A DNA stretch of 64,000 bases from Xenorhabdus ishibashii (GTDB taxonomy: Bacteria > Pseudomonadota > Gammaproteobacteria > Enterobacterales > Enterobacteriaceae): the NCBI RefSeq assembly GCF_002632755.1, contig NZ_NJAK01000001.1:1984001-2048000 (forward strand). The letters run 5' to 3'. Positions within the stretch are counted from its first letter, which is position 1. Each line of letters opens with the position of its first letter. The position numbers were made by a program, and so were the translations under genes. Below, piece after piece: positions 13,249-25,011 of this stretch. Below the pieces are notes generated by a model that was not told the DNA's origin, ran no database searches, and saw nothing but the letters and a program-made list of their open reading frames with translations.

Positions 13249-14451
13249 ATGATGACCAAGAATATTGTAAAAGTAGGGGCTTGTACCCTGATGCTTTCCG
13301 TTTTAACAACATGTGTATTGTCTGCTTCGGCCTTCGCAAAGCCGGAAGAAGGAAAGTTGGTCATTTGGATCAATGGTGATAAAGGTTATAACGGACTGGC
13401 ACAGGTTGGTGAAAAATTCGCAAAAGAAACGGGAATTCCTGTCACTGTTGAGCATCCAGACAAACTGGAAGAAAAATATACCCAAATTGCAGCTAGTGGA
13501 GATGGACCGGATATTATTTTCTGGGCACATGATCGTTTTGGTGGTTATGCTCAATCAGGGTTAGTTACTGAAATTACTCCTGATAAATCGTTTATTGACA
13601 AGCTATTTCCCTTTACGTGGGATGCCGTTCGTTATGATGGAAAATTGGTAGGATACCCTGTCGCAGTTGAAGCCCTTTCTCTTATCTACAATAAAGATCT
13701 GATTAAATCTCCTCCTAAAACATGGGAAGAAATCCCTGCCTTGGATAATGAACTGAAAAAGCAAGATAAAAGCGCAATCATGTTCAATTTGCAGGAGCCG
13801 TATTTCACCTGGCCACTGATTGCTGCTGATGGAGGATATGCCTTCAAGGCAGAGAATGGTACTTATAATGTTAAAGACAGTGGAGTGAATAACGCAGGCT
13901 CTAAAGCGGGAATGAAATTTCTGGTTGATTTAGTCAAAAACAAACATCTCAATGCAGATATCGATTATTCCATTGCTGAAGCTGCCTTTAATAAAGGCAA
14001 AACCGCAATGACGATTAATGGCCCTTGGGCGTGGGCGAATGTAGATAAAAGTAAGATTAATTATGGTGTTACCCTATTACCCACTTTTAAAGGAAAACCC
14101 TCTAAACCCTTTGTGGGCATTTTAACGGCGGGAATTAATGCGGCCAGTCCTAATAAAGAGTTAGCGAAAGAATTTTTGGAAAACTATCTGCTAACCAATG
14201 AAGGGTTGGCGATGATCGACAAAGATAAACCGTTGGGAGCGGTAGCTTTGAAATCCTATCAGGAGATCCTGGCGAAAGATCCACGTATTGCTGCCACGAT
14301 GGCAAATGCTCAAAACGGCGAAATTATGCCAAATATCTCCCAAATGAGTAGCTTCTGGTACGCAATGCGTAGCGCTGTTCTTAACACTATCAGTGGGCGT
14401 CAAACGATAGATGATGCGCTTAATGATGCTGAAACAAGAATGACAAAATAA
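13249..14451 (+). CDS. malE: maltose/maltodextrin-binding periplasmic protein
   Basis: Periplasmic receptor that delivers maltose and maltodextrins to MalFGK2. 400 residues with a signal peptide ending ...SASAFA before mature [19 protein letters not shown]. Sugar-binding elements of E. coli MalE are present ([64 protein letters not shown]). Two adjacent ATGs occur at 13249 and 13252; the AAGG at 13241-13244 is better spaced for the second. First gene of malEFG. Confidence 0.98.
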   Translation: MMTKNIVKVGACTLMLSVLTTCVLSASAFAKPEEGKLVIWINGDKGYNGLAQVGEKFAKETGIPVTVEHPDKLEEKYTQIAASGDGPDIIFWAHDRFGGYAQSGLVTEITPDKSFIDKLFPFTWDAVRYDGKLVGYPVAVEALSLIYNKDLIKSPPKTWEEIPALDNELKKQDKSAIMFNLQEPYFTWPLIAADGGYAFKAENGTYNVKDSGVNNAGSKAGMKFLVDLVKNKHLNADIDYSIAEAAFNKGKTAMTINGPWAWANVDKSKINYGVTLLPTFKGKPSKPFVGILTAGINAASPNKELAKEFLENYLLTNEGLAMIDKDKPLGAVALKSYQEILAKDPRIAATMANAQNGEIMPNISQMSSFWYAMRSAVLNTISGRQTIDDALNDAETRMTK

Positions 14452-14460
14452 ACGAATGAC

Positions 14461-14483
14461 AGGCTCCTAAGTCTAAGGAGCCT
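14461..14483 (+). other. malE-malF intergenic hairpin
   Basis: AGGCTCCT at 14461-14468 pairs with AGGAGCCT at 14476-14483 over a seven-base loop, nine bases after the malE stop, with no T run. In E. coli the same gap carries REP palindromes that protect malE mRNA and help MalE exceed MalF in amount. This unrelated hairpin sits in the equivalent place and probably plays an equivalent part. Confidence 0.6.
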
Positions 14484-14541
14484 TAGCCCTTATTGTGATA
14501 AGTGTTGGATAATCACAATTTTTGGTAACAGGAAGTGCAAG

Positions 14542-16098
14542 ATGTCAGCGACATTAGAAAAGACAGTATGGTGGCAGCATCCTGCCCTGAAGTGGTTTAT
14601 GGTAGGTTTTTGCCTACTTTTTACAGGTTATCTGATTGTGCTGATGTACGCACAGGGAGAGTACCTGTTTGCTATGGTAACACTGGTATTACTGGGAAGT
14701 GGTATTTATGTTTTTTCCAACCGAAAGGCTTATGTTTGGCGCTATACCTACCCTGGAATTGCTGGAATAGGGATATTTATACTGTTTCCACTTATTTGTA
14801 CGATTGCTATTGCTTTTACAAATTATAGCAGTACTAACCAATTGACATTTGAGCGTGCCCAAACGGTATTAATGAGTCGCCATTATCAGACAGGGGAGCC
14901 ATTTAATTTCAAACTCTATCCGGCATCTGAACAATGGATCCTGGCTTTGAACGTTCCTGATAGTAATAGTCTATTGATATCTGAGCCTTTTTCTCTTGCG
15001 GGAGCGGAAGAAATCAGCCTGCCTCTCCATGAACAGGAGAAAAAATTTGAAGGCAATGCTGCGACACTGCGTACTATTACTCAGTATCGGCAGGCGTTGA
15101 ACCAATTGGTAGTTGTTCTTCCTGATGGCAGTAAACTGAGAATGAGTTCTTTGCGCCAGTTCTCTGCGATAAACCCTCTTTATTCCCTTGATGAAGATGG
15201 GATTACACTGACAAATAGACAAACTGGCATACTATATCGACCAAATATGGATACAGGATTCTACCAATCCATTAATGCTGAGGGAGAATGGACTAATGAA
15301 ACATTAAGCCCTGGATTCACAGTGTCTATCGGTTGGAAAAACTTTCTACGGGTGATACAGGATGAAGGTATTCAAAAACCTTTTTTGTCCATTTTTGTCT
15401 GGACAATAGTTTTCTCCCTAGTGACAGTGGCATTGACGGTTACCCTGGGAATGGTTCTCGCTTGTGTTGTACAGTGGGAGGCGCTTAAGGGACGAGCGAT
15501 TTACCGTGTACTGCTTATTTTGCCTTATGCTGTGCCCTCGTTTATTTCCATTCTGATTTTCAAAGGATTATTTAACCAAAGTTTTGGTGAAATTAATCTG
15601 GTGCTAAATGGATTGTTTGGTATTAAACCGGATTGGTTTACAGATCCGACACTCGCTCGAACCATGTTGATTATCGCAAATATGTGGTTGGGGTATCCCT
15701 ATATGATGATCCTTTGCATGGGATTGCTGAAATCTATCCCTGATGATCTTTATGAGGCATCGGCGCTTGATGGTGCAGGAGCGTGGCAGAATTTTACCAA
15801 AATTACCTTTCCATTATTGATTAAACCATTGACCCCGTTAATGATTGCCAGCTTTGCTTTTAATTTCAATAACTTTGTCCTGATTCAACTGTTAACCAAT
15901 GGTAAACCTGATCATATTGGTACATCGACACCTGCGGGTCATACCGATCTTTTGGTGAATTATACCTATCGTATCGCCTTTGAAGGTGGGGGTGGACAGG
16001 ATTTTGGTCTGGCAGCAGCAATTGCAACATTGATCTTCTTATTGGTAGGTGCATTAGCCATCATCAATTTGAAAACTGCCCGCATGAAATTTGATTAA
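14542..16098 (+). CDS. malF: maltose transporter permease MalF
   Basis: Inner-membrane subunit of MalFGK2. 518 residues (E. coli 514). Three N-terminal membrane helices are followed by the large periplasmic P2 domain (residues about 95-275) that contacts MalE, then the ABC permease core. The EAA loop that docks on MalK is LYEASALDGAGAWQNFTKI. The ATG at 14542 follows an AGGAAG motif. It is 90 bases after malE, with a hairpin between, and 12 bases before malG. Confidence 0.97.
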   Translation: MSATLEKTVWWQHPALKWFMVGFCLLFTGYLIVLMYAQGEYLFAMVTLVLLGSGIYVFSNRKAYVWRYTYPGIAGIGIFILFPLICTIAIAFTNYSSTNQLTFERAQTVLMSRHYQTGEPFNFKLYPASEQWILALNVPDSNSLLISEPFSLAGAEEISLPLHEQEKKFEGNAATLRTITQYRQALNQLVVVLPDGSKLRMSSLRQFSAINPLYSLDEDGITLTNRQTGILYRPNMDTGFYQSINAEGEWTNETLSPGFTVSIGWKNFLRVIQDEGIQKPFLSIFVWTIVFSLVTVALTVTLGMVLACVVQWEALKGRAIYRVLLILPYAVPSFISILIFKGLFNQSFGEINLVLNGLFGIKPDWFTDPTLARTMLIIANMWLGYPYMMILCMGLLKSIPDDLYEASALDGAGAWQNFTKITFPLLIKPLTPLMIASFAFNFNNFVLIQLLTNGKPDHIGTSTPAGHTDLLVNYTYRIAFEGGGGQDFGLAAAIATLIFLLVGALAIINLKTARMKFD

Positions 16099-16110
16099 GG
16101 AGAAAATACG

Positions 16111-17001
16111 ATGGCGATGGTACAACCCAAATCGCAGCGATGGCGGGTATGGGGAACACATATATTAATGCTGGCTTTTATTGCCATGATTTTGTTCCCT
16201 CTGCTGATGGTCATTGCTATTTCTTTGCGTCCGGGTAATTTTGCTACGGGTAACCTGATCCCAGATACTATTTCATGGGAACACTGGAAATTGGCATTTG
16301 GTTATAGCGTGGAATCTGCTGATGGACACATCACGCTTCCTCCATTTCCAGTCATGCAATGGCTTTGGAACTCTGTAAAGGTTGCTTTCATTACTGCTAC
16401 TGGAATTGTAGCACTATCAACGACGTGCGCGTATGCATTTGCGCGAATGCGCTTTCGTGGAAAAAGCACTTTACTCAAAGCAATGTTAATTTTTCAAATG
16501 TTTCCGGCAGTACTTTCTTTGGTGGCACTATATGCCTTGTTTGATCGATTAGGAGAATATATTCCTTTCCTTGGTCTCAATACCCACGGTGGGGTGATTT
16601 TTGCCTATCTGGGCGGAATTGCTTTGCATGTATGGACGATAAAAGGTTATTTCGAAACGATAGATCGTTCTTTGGAAGAAGCAGCCATGCTGGATGGCGC
16701 GACATCGTGGCAAATTTTCCGTTTGATACTGTTGCCACTTTCTGTGCCTATATTGGCTGTGGTATTTATTTTGTCGTTTATTGGTGTGATTACCGAAGTA
16801 CCTGTTGCATCTCTGCTACTACGTGATGTGGATAATTACACATTAGCTGTGGGAATGCAGCAATATCTTCATCCACAGAACTATCTCTGGGGCGACTTTG
16901 CCGCTGCGGCTGTACTCTCCGCTATTCCTATCACGGCAGTTTTCTTATTTGCCCAACGTTGGTTAGTCGGTGGATTAACGTCGGGAGGAGTGAAAGGTTG
17001 A
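16111..17001 (+). CDS. malG: maltose transporter permease MalG
   Basis: Second inner-membrane subunit of MalFGK2; 296 residues, exactly the E. coli length. Six hydrophobic segments are visible, and the EAA loop is [19 protein letters not shown]. The C terminus ([11 protein letters not shown]) matches the tail that reaches into the MalE sugar site in E. coli. AAGGAGA lies before the ATG. Last gene of malEFG, followed at once by a terminator. Confidence 0.97.
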   Translation: MAMVQPKSQRWRVWGTHILMLAFIAMILFPLLMVIAISLRPGNFATGNLIPDTISWEHWKLAFGYSVESADGHITLPPFPVMQWLWNSVKVAFITATGIVALSTTCAYAFARMRFRGKSTLLKAMLIFQMFPAVLSLVALYALFDRLGEYIPFLGLNTHGGVIFAYLGGIALHVWTIKGYFETIDRSLEEAAMLDGATSWQIFRLILLPLSVPILAVVFILSFIGVITEVPVASLLLRDVDNYTLAVGMQQYLHPQNYLWGDFAAAAVLSAIPITAVFLFAQRWLVGGLTSGGVKG

Positions 17002-17006
17002 TCCTC

Positions 17007-17047
17007 TCCCCAATCATATTTAGCTATATATGATTGGGGATGTTTTC
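17007..17047 (+). terminator. terminator after malG
   Basis: A 13-base perfect stem (TCCCCAATCATAT at 17007-17019 with ATATGATTGGGGA at 17028-17040) is followed by TGTTTTC. It lies between the convergent malG and malQ ends and mainly suits plus-strand transcripts. Confidence 0.8.
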
Positions 17048-17096
17048 TTGCTACTGGGTTGTAATTTAGGTAAATAGCTGTAACTTCATTAAGTTA

Positions 17097-19238
17097 TTAA
17101 CCCTGTTTTCGGCACTCTCCGATTGTTTGTAACAGATGGTTGATATGGGTATCCGCAAACATATTTTCCAACGTGGAAGTAAGTTTTCGTCGCCAGTTAG
17201 GATATTCCTCTGTTGTACCAGGGATATTAACAGGGCGTTCCATATCCAGCCAATCTTCAGGTTGTAATCCTAATAAAGCACAGGCGCTACGGGCTATATA
17301 GCGATGGATACCTTGATTTATAGCATGTGACATCGGATGTTCAGTTTTTGCCAGTGATACTGAGTCCTGAAATAAGGAGGGGGTATCTGTTTTGGGTAAT
17401 CCTTCTGGTAAATAGCCGTGACGATTTAAACTGGTTAATAATGCTTGCTTACAGCGTTTGCGTTCCGAATATAAATCGGCAAGAAGGGTTTTATCAGGGT
17501 ATAAACCGATGGATTCTCCTAAGGTGAGATCTTCGTTTTGCCAGAATCCACGCAAGGTAGGTAAGTCATGGGTAGTAATGGTTGCCATTGCTTGCACGGG
17601 ATATTCATCGGGAGAACGATATTCACCTTGCTCATTGCGTTCGAAATAAAAGACCTTATAGGAATAAACACCTCTGTCTCGTAATTTATCGATAATTTCT
17701 TCCGGTACAATTCCTAAATCTTCGCCTATCACTAAACAATGATTGCGCTGGCTTTCCAATGCCAATATTGCCAGTAGATCATCAACCGGATAATGGACAT
17801 AAACGCCTTTATCGGCAGTTTCTCCTTGTGGTATCCACCAGAGTCTGAGCAGAGACATCACATGATCGATACGCAATGCACCGCAATGACGCATATTGCT
17901 ACGCAGTAATTCGATGAAAGGTTGATAGGCTTGTGCTTGTAATACATGGGGGTTCATTGGCGGAAGCCCCCAGTTTTGCCCCCGTGGTCCCAGAATATCG
18001 GGGGGCGCTCCGACAGATGCCTTAGTGCAATAGATGCTTCGGTTGCACCAGGTTTCTGAACCACCTTGCGCTACTCCAACGGCAAGATCACGGTAAATAC
18101 CAATCGGCATGTGATTGGTTTGGCTGGTAGTGAAGCACTCGGCAAGCTGGGTATCAGCCAGCCATTGCAGCCAAAGGAAAAAAGCTATTTCCTGTGGATG
18201 TGAATGACAGAATGCCTTAACCGCATCACTTTCCGGTTCACGATATTCTTCCGGCCATACCGGCCAGCCCCAATAAATATGACTTTCCCCGTATAGCTTA
18301 TGGTGTAGGGCATCATAAACAGCTTGAAAATAAAGATTTTCCCCCCCTTTGTTTACAAACTGTTGGAAAGCAATTTGTTGAGGATCATCGTCAAGCCGGA
18401 GTGTAAATTGCGGATAAGCCAGACGCAATGCAGCCATTTTTAGCGTTATGACTGTAGTGTAATCGACCCATTCCGTCTGACGGGCTTGCTGGAGTTTGCT
18501 TTGTGTTTCCGTTGAGTGCCACCACGCTTGTGCTTCGGCGCTATCATTAAAGTCTTCAACCTGATCCACGGCAATATAGATGATATTGAGCCAGTGGCGG
18601 GATGATGGGCTGTAAGGGCTGGCATTTTCAGGCATTGCAGGATATATAGCATGAAGAGGATTCAGGCCAATAAAGGCACCACCACGCTGTGCCAGTTCTT
18701 GCAACATATATTTCAGATCGCCAAAATCACCAATTCCCCAATTTGTTTCTGATCGCAGGGTATAGAGCTGAACGCAAGCACCCCAGAGTTTTTCCCCACG
18801 TGTTATGGCATCAGGTTCGTAACAGCGTTCAGGAGCAACAATAAGTTGCATAGAGTACTGAGAGTGATTCTCTGGTTCCACTTTCGGCACCAGGCTCAGT
18901 GTGTGATACCCCAAGGGAAGATCGGATGGTAAAGGGAGTTGATGCTGGCAGTGACCATGAAATACTTCACCTTGCTCAGTGTGTATCTGCCATTGATAAT
19001 GATGCCCCTCTTTCAGGGGCAAAGTCACTATTTGTCCCTGAATAACCACTTTCACATTAGGTAAAAAGGAAGCCTCTAAATGGGAAACCGGCCTTTCGAC
19101 CGGTATATTTGTATCCATCGCTTCCAATATTCGATGCCTGATTTCAGCAGGGATCGCCTGTGGTTTTCCATAGGCATTAATATATTCGCTGGCAATGCCG
19201 GCTTCAGTTGCCAAATCATCAAGGCATTTGTTTTCCAT
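17097..19238 (-). CDS. malQ: 4-alpha-glucanotransferase (amylomaltase)
   Basis: Cytoplasmic disproportionating enzyme that transfers glucosyl and dextrinyl units among maltodextrins, releasing glucose and making longer chains for MalP. 713 residues (E. coli 694), glycoside hydrolase family 77. Catalytic elements seen are ALRIDHVMSLLRLWW (nucleophile Asp), VIGEDLGIVPEEI (acid/base Glu) and TTHDLPTLRGFW (third Asp). An N-terminal extension of about 140 residues is typical of enterobacterial MalQ. It starts nine bases after malP, forming a malPQ operon. Confidence 0.97.
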   Translation of the reverse strand: MENKCLDDLATEAGIASEYINAYGKPQAIPAEIRHRILEAMDTNIPVERPVSHLEASFLPNVKVVIQGQIVTLPLKEGHHYQWQIHTEQGEVFHGHCQHQLPLPSDLPLGYHTLSLVPKVEPENHSQYSMQLIVAPERCYEPDAITRGEKLWGACVQLYTLRSETNWGIGDFGDLKYMLQELAQRGGAFIGLNPLHAIYPAMPENASPYSPSSRHWLNIIYIAVDQVEDFNDSAEAQAWWHSTETQSKLQQARQTEWVDYTTVITLKMAALRLAYPQFTLRLDDDPQQIAFQQFVNKGGENLYFQAVYDALHHKLYGESHIYWGWPVWPEEYREPESDAVKAFCHSHPQEIAFFLWLQWLADTQLAECFTTSQTNHMPIGIYRDLAVGVAQGGSETWCNRSIYCTKASVGAPPDILGPRGQNWGLPPMNPHVLQAQAYQPFIELLRSNMRHCGALRIDHVMSLLRLWWIPQGETADKGVYVHYPVDDLLAILALESQRNHCLVIGEDLGIVPEEIIDKLRDRGVYSYKVFYFERNEQGEYRSPDEYPVQAMATITTHDLPTLRGFWQNEDLTLGESIGLYPDKTLLADLYSERKRCKQALLTSLNRHGYLPEGLPKTDTPSLFQDSVSLAKTEHPMSHAINQGIHRYIARSACALLGLQPEDWLDMERPVNIPGTTEEYPNWRRKLTSTLENMFADTHINHLLQTIGECRKQG

Positions 19239-19247
19239 ACTTAATCC

Positions 19248-21692
19248 CTATTTGGTTTTCCAGATGCGTTGTTGATAATCCTGAATAGCGCGATCAGAAC
19301 TAAAGTTACCCATTCGAGCGGTATTTAGTACAGTACTGCGCGTCCAGCCTTGGGCATCGCGATATCGAGTGTCAATTTGTTTATGAGCGTGGCAATAAGA
19401 GGCGAAATCAGCCAACACTAAATAAGGGTCACCACCGTCAGTCAGGCTATGTAACATAAGATCAAATGCGTGCGTATCCCCGTGGCTGAATTCACCATTA
19501 GCGAGGGAACCAAGGATACCTTTTAGATGATGATCCTGTTGAAGGATAGCTTGTGGATTATAGCCGCTATTTAGTAACGCTTTAGCTTCTTCTACGGTCT
19601 TGCCGAAGATAAAGATATGGTCGTTTCCGACTTGTTCAGCAATTTCGACATTCGCGCCGTCTAGTGTTCCGATGGTGAGTGCGCCATTTAAGGCCAATTT
19701 CATATTGCCTGTACCGGAGGCTTCTTTGCCCGCTGTAGATATTTGTTCTGACACATCGGCCGCTGGGATCATCAGTTCCGCAGCAGAAACGTTGTAATCA
19801 GGAATAAAAGCGATCTTAATGCGATCACGGACGATCGGATCATGATTAATCTTTTCAGCGGCATGATTGATGGCAGAGATGATGTTTTTCGCCAGATAAT
19901 AGCCGGGAGCGGCTTTGGCACCGAACAGGAACACACGGGGATGGATATCTAAGGCCGGATTTTCCTGAATCTGTCGGTAAAGTGACAAGATATGGAGCAG
20001 GTTCAGATGCTGACGCTTATATTCATGCAGACGTTTTATCTGTATATCGAAGATAGCATGGGGATCAATCTTCAGTCCCATGACCTTATTGACATAATTG
20101 GACAGGCGAATTTTATTGTCTTGCTTAACGGCTCGATAGGTGTCACGGAAGGCAGTATCGTCGGCATAAGGTTCGAGTTGCTTCAAGGTGGCAAGATCAT
20201 TTACCCACCCATAGCCCAATGTTTGGTCAATTAATGAAGAGAGTGCGGAGTTACACTGTTTTAACCAACGACGTGGAGTTACACCATTCGTCACGTTGTG
20301 GAATTTAGTTGGCCATAGTTGGTGATATTCAGGGAATAAATCTGTCACGATCAAGGATGAATGCAGGGCTGCGACTCCGTTGACGGCAAAGCAGGCGACA
20401 ACGCAGAGGTTAGCCATTCTGACTTGATTGTCATAAATAACCGCTAATTTTTCCCAGATTTGTTGATTATCAGGCCAGACTTGTTCAACGGTTTTTTTAA
20501 AGCGTCGGTTGATTTCCTGAATGATGCGATGGTGGCGTGGCAGAAGATCGCTAATTAGTTGCTCATCCCAACGTTCTAAGCCTTCGGGCAGTAAAGTATG
20601 GTTGGTATAGGCGAAAGTTTTTCCCGTGATTTCCCAGGCTGCTTCCCAACTTAACTGGTATTCATCAAGCAGAAGACGCATCATTTCAGGGATTGCGATA
20701 GTTGGGTGAGTATCGTTAAGCTGGATAACTTCGTATTGTGCCAGTTCTTCTATTTTGCGCTCTGCTTGTTGGTGGCGGCGCAGAATATCGGTTACGGCAC
20801 AAGCACATTGAAAATATTGTTGCATCAAACGCAGTCGTTTACCGGCCTGATGATTATCATTCGGGTAGAGAACCTTAGTCAGGCTGGCGGCTTCAATGCC
20901 TTGTTGTTCGGCGTGCAGGAACTCCCCATCATTGAAAAGTGACAGATCAAAGGGGTTATCGTAAGCTGCTTGCCATAGGCGAAGCGGTTGGGTTACACCA
21001 TTGTGATACCCAAGCACGGGTAAATCCCATGCTTCACCCATCAGAGTAAACGCAGGAACCCAATTTTCATGGCCATCAGCAGTTGTCACGATTTCGCCAC
21101 CAAAACCGACGCTAACTTTTAATTGCGTGTTATGGCGAAACCACGGATAGGACTCGCGTTCCCAATTATCAGGTGATTCAATTTGTTGTCCCTCTTTAAA
21201 GGACTGGCGGAAAAGACCATATTGATAATTGAGACCATACCCCGTAGCAGGTTGATTGATTGTCGCCATTGAGTCGAGAAAACAGGCTGCTAACCTCCCT
21301 AACCCACCATTGCCCAATGCGGGATCGGTTTCTTCTTCCAGCACGTCACTCAACATGATGCCATCTTCTGCCAGATAAGACTGAATATCGTCATACCAAC
21401 CAAGATTTAACAGGTTGTTGGCTGTCAGTCGGCCTATCAGAAATTCCATCGAGATATAGTTGACATGACGTTGGCTGTCAGAGGATGGATTGGCATGGTT
21501 TTGCTGAGTGGCTAGGGGGAGTAATTCAGATACCGCTGCACTAATGGCCTGCCACCACTGATGTGGAGTCATTTCCTGGGCTGAACTGAGACCGAAAGAT
21601 TGCCATTGGCGTGTCAGTGCGGCTTGAAATAAGGCTTTATCGAGTTTCAGATTTTTATCTAATGTAGATGATTTTAATGTAGATAATTGCAT
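19248..21692 (-). CDS. malP: maltodextrin phosphorylase
   Basis: PLP-dependent glycogen phosphorylase family enzyme that releases glucose-1-phosphate from maltodextrins. About 814 residues from ATG at 21692, preceded by AGG at a usable distance; an in-frame GTG at 21710 lacks a ribosome binding site. Family signatures are the N-terminal [34 protein letters not shown] and the PLP-lysine block [20 protein letters not shown]. The length is like E. coli MalP (797) with a slightly longer N terminus. First gene of malPQ, divergent from malT. Confidence 0.97.
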   Translation of the reverse strand: MQLSTLKSSTLDKNLKLDKALFQAALTRQWQSFGLSSAQEMTPHQWWQAISAAVSELLPLATQQNHANPSSDSQRHVNYISMEFLIGRLTANNLLNLGWYDDIQSYLAEDGIMLSDVLEEETDPALGNGGLGRLAACFLDSMATINQPATGYGLNYQYGLFRQSFKEGQQIESPDNWERESYPWFRHNTQLKVSVGFGGEIVTTADGHENWVPAFTLMGEAWDLPVLGYHNGVTQPLRLWQAAYDNPFDLSLFNDGEFLHAEQQGIEAASLTKVLYPNDNHQAGKRLRLMQQYFQCACAVTDILRRHQQAERKIEELAQYEVIQLNDTHPTIAIPEMMRLLLDEYQLSWEAAWEITGKTFAYTNHTLLPEGLERWDEQLISDLLPRHHRIIQEINRRFKKTVEQVWPDNQQIWEKLAVIYDNQVRMANLCVVACFAVNGVAALHSSLIVTDLFPEYHQLWPTKFHNVTNGVTPRRWLKQCNSALSSLIDQTLGYGWVNDLATLKQLEPYADDTAFRDTYRAVKQDNKIRLSNYVNKVMGLKIDPHAIFDIQIKRLHEYKRQHLNLLHILSLYRQIQENPALDIHPRVFLFGAKAAPGYYLAKNIISAINHAAEKINHDPIVRDRIKIAFIPDYNVSAAELMIPAADVSEQISTAGKEASGTGNMKLALNGALTIGTLDGANVEIAEQVGNDHIFIFGKTVEEAKALLNSGYNPQAILQQDHHLKGILGSLANGEFSHGDTHAFDLMLHSLTDGGDPYLVLADFASYCHAHKQIDTRYRDAQGWTRSTVLNTARMGNFSSDRAIQDYQQRIWKTK

Positions 21693-21740
21693 GGCGTTGC
21701 ATCCTGTCACTAACTGAGGAAAGTTTGGAGAATTATTTAC

Positions 21741-21806
21741 GGGGATATGCTGAAGGTTAGTGGCTTGGGAAACATCATCCTGTGAAAATATTCGCGGGGG
21801 AGGAGC
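21741..21806. promoter_or_regulatory. malP-malT intergenic region with MalT-box-like sites
   Basis: The 368-base gap between divergent malP and malT includes GGGGAGGAGC at 21797-21806 (9/10 to the MalT box GGGGA(T/G)GAGG). It also has 7/10 matches at 21773-21782 (minus strand) and 21741-21750 (plus strand). Such sites would place malPQ under MalT. The rest of the gap (about 21807-22060) is AT-rich and should hold the malT promoter, but I see no clear element there. Confidence 0.55.
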
Positions 21807-22060
21807 GCAAGGGCGTAGCTATTTCTTTCGAGCTTTTTCGCAATTTCATAGAGAAATAGCAAGGTTGCAACCAAAGAATGTGACAAGGTGCAATTTAACA
21901 CAATGAAATTAATCAACTTGTTTGCAAAAGATGGGCGTTTCTCTACATTTGTTGATCGTAAATGAATGCTAATGTGTAAGTGACTTAATAGTGTCAAAAA
22001 GAATTCAGGTATCAGTTTTATTCGTTGCTTTTATTCATTGCGTGTGAGGGGAGAAATTTA

Positions 22061-24775
22061 ATGCTTATCCCATCGAAACTCAGTCGCCCCCTTCGACTCA
22101 ATAATATGGTTATGCGGGAGCGTCTGTTAGAAAAGTTCAATGAAATTCAGGATTATCGACTGGTATTGGTAACCAGTCCCGCAGGGTATGGTAAAACTAC
22201 CTTGATGTCACAATGGGCTGCCGAACAGGAACATCTAGGGTGGTATTCTCTTGATGATAGTGACAATCAGCCAGAACGTTTCGCTAGCTATTTGATTGCA
22301 GCCATTCAGCAGGCAACGCAGGGGCACTGTGTGAAAAGTGAAGTACTGGCTCAGAAACATCAATATGCCAGTTTACCTGCATTGTTTGCACAATTATTTA
22401 TTGAGCTTGGAGAATGGCAGCAACCTATTTCTCTGGTGATCGATGATTATCATCTGATAGTGAATGGGCTTATCCATGAAGCAATGCGCTTTTTTCTCCG
22501 CCACCAACCAGAAAATTTAACCTTGGTGCTTCTATCACGCCATTTGCCATCGTTGGGAATTGCCAATTTACGTGTGCGTGAACAGTTATTGGAGATTGAT
22601 AGCCAACAGTTGGCTTTTGATTATCTGGAAACACAGCAATTTTTTGCCAAGCGGTTAGCCAATCCATTGGATTCTGAACACTGCAAACAGTTATGCAATG
22701 ACGTTGCTGGGTGGGCAACAGCTTTGCAGTTGATAGCCCTTTCTGCCCGCCAATCCGGCAATGCAACGGAAATTTCAGCAAAGCGCCTTTCAGGGATTAA
22801 TGCCGGTCATCTTGCTGATTATCTGGTGGACGAGGTTTTAAATCGAGTGGATCAGAAGACGCGGAGTTTCTTGCTGCATAGTTCTATTTTGCGTTCCATG
22901 AATGATGGTCTGATTATTTGTCTGACGGGAGAAGAAAATGGTCAGCAACGTTTGGAAGACATTGAACGCCAAGGATTGTTTATCCAGCGCATGGATGATT
23001 CTGGAGAGTGGTTCTGTTTTCATCCCTTGTTTGCTTCATTTCTGCGCCAACGTTGCCAATGGGAAATGGCAACCCAATTACCCGAATTACATAGAGCGGC
23101 CGTAAAAGGGTGGCTGATGCAGGGATATCCGGGGGAGGCTATTCATCATGCTCTGGCAGCAGGAGATACTATCTTATTGCGTGATATTTTGTTGCAACAT
23201 GCGTGGGAGTTATTTAATCACAGCAAACTCTCCCTATTGGAAGAGTGCATGAATGCACTGCCATATGAACAGTTGCTGGAAAGTCCTCGTCTTGTTCTGT
23301 TGCAAGCGTGGCTGGCGCAAAGCCAGCATCGTTACTATGAGGTAAATGCATTATTGAATCAGGCAGAACAATCACTAAAGCAGAAGCAAATCGCCATTGA
23401 GCCGGAATTGCTGGCAGAATTTGATGCCCTGAGAGCGCAAGTGGCGATGAATGATGGACGACCCGCTGATGCTGATGTTTTGGCTGAAAAGGCGTTGGCT
23501 AACTTACTTCCAAATAATCAATATGGCCGTATTGTAGCGATGTCAGTAAAAGGAGAAGTATTGCATTGCAGTGGTCAGTTGGTCGGTGCATTAGCATTAA
23601 TGAAGCAAACGGAGCAACTTGCCCGCCTGTGCCATGTTTATCACTATGCTTTATGGGCGCTATTACAACAAAGTGAAATTTTGCTGGCACAAGGTTATTT
23701 GCAGGCCGCTTATGATACCCAGTCCCATGCTTTTGATTTGATCCGTGAACAGCATCTGGAACAGTTGCCGATGCATGAGTTTCTATTGAGGATCCGTTCA
23801 CAACTTTTGTGGTGTTGGGCTCGTATTGATGACTCAGAAGAGGCTGCTCGCCAAGGGTTGGAAGTGTTGGACAATTACCAGCCACAGCAGCAGTTACAAT
23901 GTCTTACCCAACTAACGAAATGTTCTTTGGTGCGAGGTGATATCGATAATGCTCGCCGCTACTTAGCCCGCTGCGAAAACTTACTGAGTAATGGGCAGTA
24001 TCACCGCGATTGGAGAACGAATACTGACGAGTTGCGTGTCATTATTTGGCAGACTTTGGAAGATAGCAATTCCTTGATCCAATGGTTAGCACAGGCAGAA
24101 CGGCCAGAGAGCTTTTGTAACCATTTTAATCAAAATCAATGGCGCAATATTGCACGAGCCAAAATCTTATTAGATCAGTATGAAGAAGCTGAATCTATTT
24201 TGGTGAAATTGAATGAATATGCCAGAAAATTGGTGTTGGTCAGCGATTTGAACCGTAATCTTCTGTTGTGTAATTTGCTTTATTGGCAGCTTGGACGCAA
24301 GGCTGAGGCTCAGGATGTTTTGATAGAAGCCTTGAATTTAGCGAATTGCACAGGGTTCATCAGCCATTTTGTTATTGAAGGTGAGTTGATGGCTTTACAA
24401 TTGCGCCAGCTTATCCAATTGAATATCTTGCCTGAAATGGAACAGCATAGAGCTCAACGTATTCTGCGAGAAATCAATCGCCAGCACCGGCATAAATTTG
24501 CCCATTTTGATGAAACGTTTGTAGAACAATTGCTCACTCATCCTGACGTGCCTGAACTTATCCGCAATAGTCCACTGACTCAGCGTGAATGGCAGGTGTT
24601 GGGGTTAATTTATTCTGGTTACAGCAATGATCAAATTGCTACAGAGCTGGATGTGGCAGCGACTACGATAAAAACCCATATACGTAATTTATATCAAAAA
24701 ATGGGAATTACTCATCGGCAAGAGGCTATTCAGCAGGCTCAGAAATTAATGCAAATGATGGGATTGGGCGTTTAG
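22061..24775 (+). CDS. malT: maltose regulon transcriptional activator MalT
   Basis: ATP- and maltotriose-dependent activator of the maltose regulon, a STAND NTPase. 904 residues (E. coli 901) from ATG at 22061, which has GGGGAG eight bases upstream; the frame extends to 22025 without conserved sequence. Domains in order: the nucleotide-binding domain with Walker [11 protein letters not shown] and LVIDDYHLI, winged helix ([13 protein letters not shown] segment [18 protein letters not shown]), a superhelical sensor region (residues about 440-800), and a C-terminal LuxR-type helix-turn-helix ([20 protein letters not shown] and [16 protein letters not shown]). Here it sits beside all its main targets, whereas in E. 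coli malT-malPQ lies far from malEFG-malK. Confidence 0.98.
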   Translation: MLIPSKLSRPLRLNNMVMRERLLEKFNEIQDYRLVLVTSPAGYGKTTLMSQWAAEQEHLGWYSLDDSDNQPERFASYLIAAIQQATQGHCVKSEVLAQKHQYASLPALFAQLFIELGEWQQPISLVIDDYHLIVNGLIHEAMRFFLRHQPENLTLVLLSRHLPSLGIANLRVREQLLEIDSQQLAFDYLETQQFFAKRLANPLDSEHCKQLCNDVAGWATALQLIALSARQSGNATEISAKRLSGINAGHLADYLVDEVLNRVDQKTRSFLLHSSILRSMNDGLIICLTGEENGQQRLEDIERQGLFIQRMDDSGEWFCFHPLFASFLRQRCQWEMATQLPELHRAAVKGWLMQGYPGEAIHHALAAGDTILLRDILLQHAWELFNHSKLSLLEECMNALPYEQLLESPRLVLLQAWLAQSQHRYYEVNALLNQAEQSLKQKQIAIEPELLAEFDALRAQVAMNDGRPADADVLAEKALANLLPNNQYGRIVAMSVKGEVLHCSGQLVGALALMKQTEQLARLCHVYHYALWALLQQSEILLAQGYLQAAYDTQSHAFDLIREQHLEQLPMHEFLLRIRSQLLWCWARIDDSEEAARQGLEVLDNYQPQQQLQCLTQLTKCSLVRGDIDNARRYLARCENLLSNGQYHRDWRTNTDELRVIIWQTLEDSNSLIQWLAQAERPESFCNHFNQNQWRNIARAKILLDQYEEAESILVKLNEYARKLVLVSDLNRNLLLCNLLYWQLGRKAEAQDVLIEALNLANCTGFISHFVIEGELMALQLRQLIQLNILPEMEQHRAQRILREINRQHRHKFAHFDETFVEQLLTHPDVPELIRNSPLTQREWQVLGLIYSGYSNDQIATELDVAATTIKTHIRNLYQKMGITHRQEAIQQAQKLMQMMGLGV

Positions 24776-24934
24776 TTATTAATTTCTAAATGTGATTTGT
24801 TCTGCATTTAATATAATTAATAAATATTAGTGAATAATCATATGATTTTTCAGATTTAAATTAAATTTTAAATTTGCTTAATATTTTTTATGGTATTTTC
24901 GTGATCGAAATAAAATTTGGATGTGCTTAATCTA

Positions 24935-25008
24935 GTCTCATCACAGTAGGTATGGCTTTTCGTTGTTTTATAAAACTAGTCGTTTAATGTAACTAATAGT
25001 GGTGAGAC
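24935..25008 (+). promoter_or_regulatory. inverted repeat able to mask the ribosome binding site of the aminotransferase gene
   Basis: GTCTCATCAC at 24935-24944 can pair over all ten positions (one G-U) with GTGGTGAGAC at 24999-25008, the segment holding the presumed ribosome binding site and ending just before the ATG at 25012. The 54-base loop is AT-rich. Pairing would hide the start region. It lies in the 236-base AT-rich gap after malT, in which no convincing malT terminator is visible. Role inferred from complementarity only. Confidence 0.4.
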
Positions 25009-25011
25009 ATT

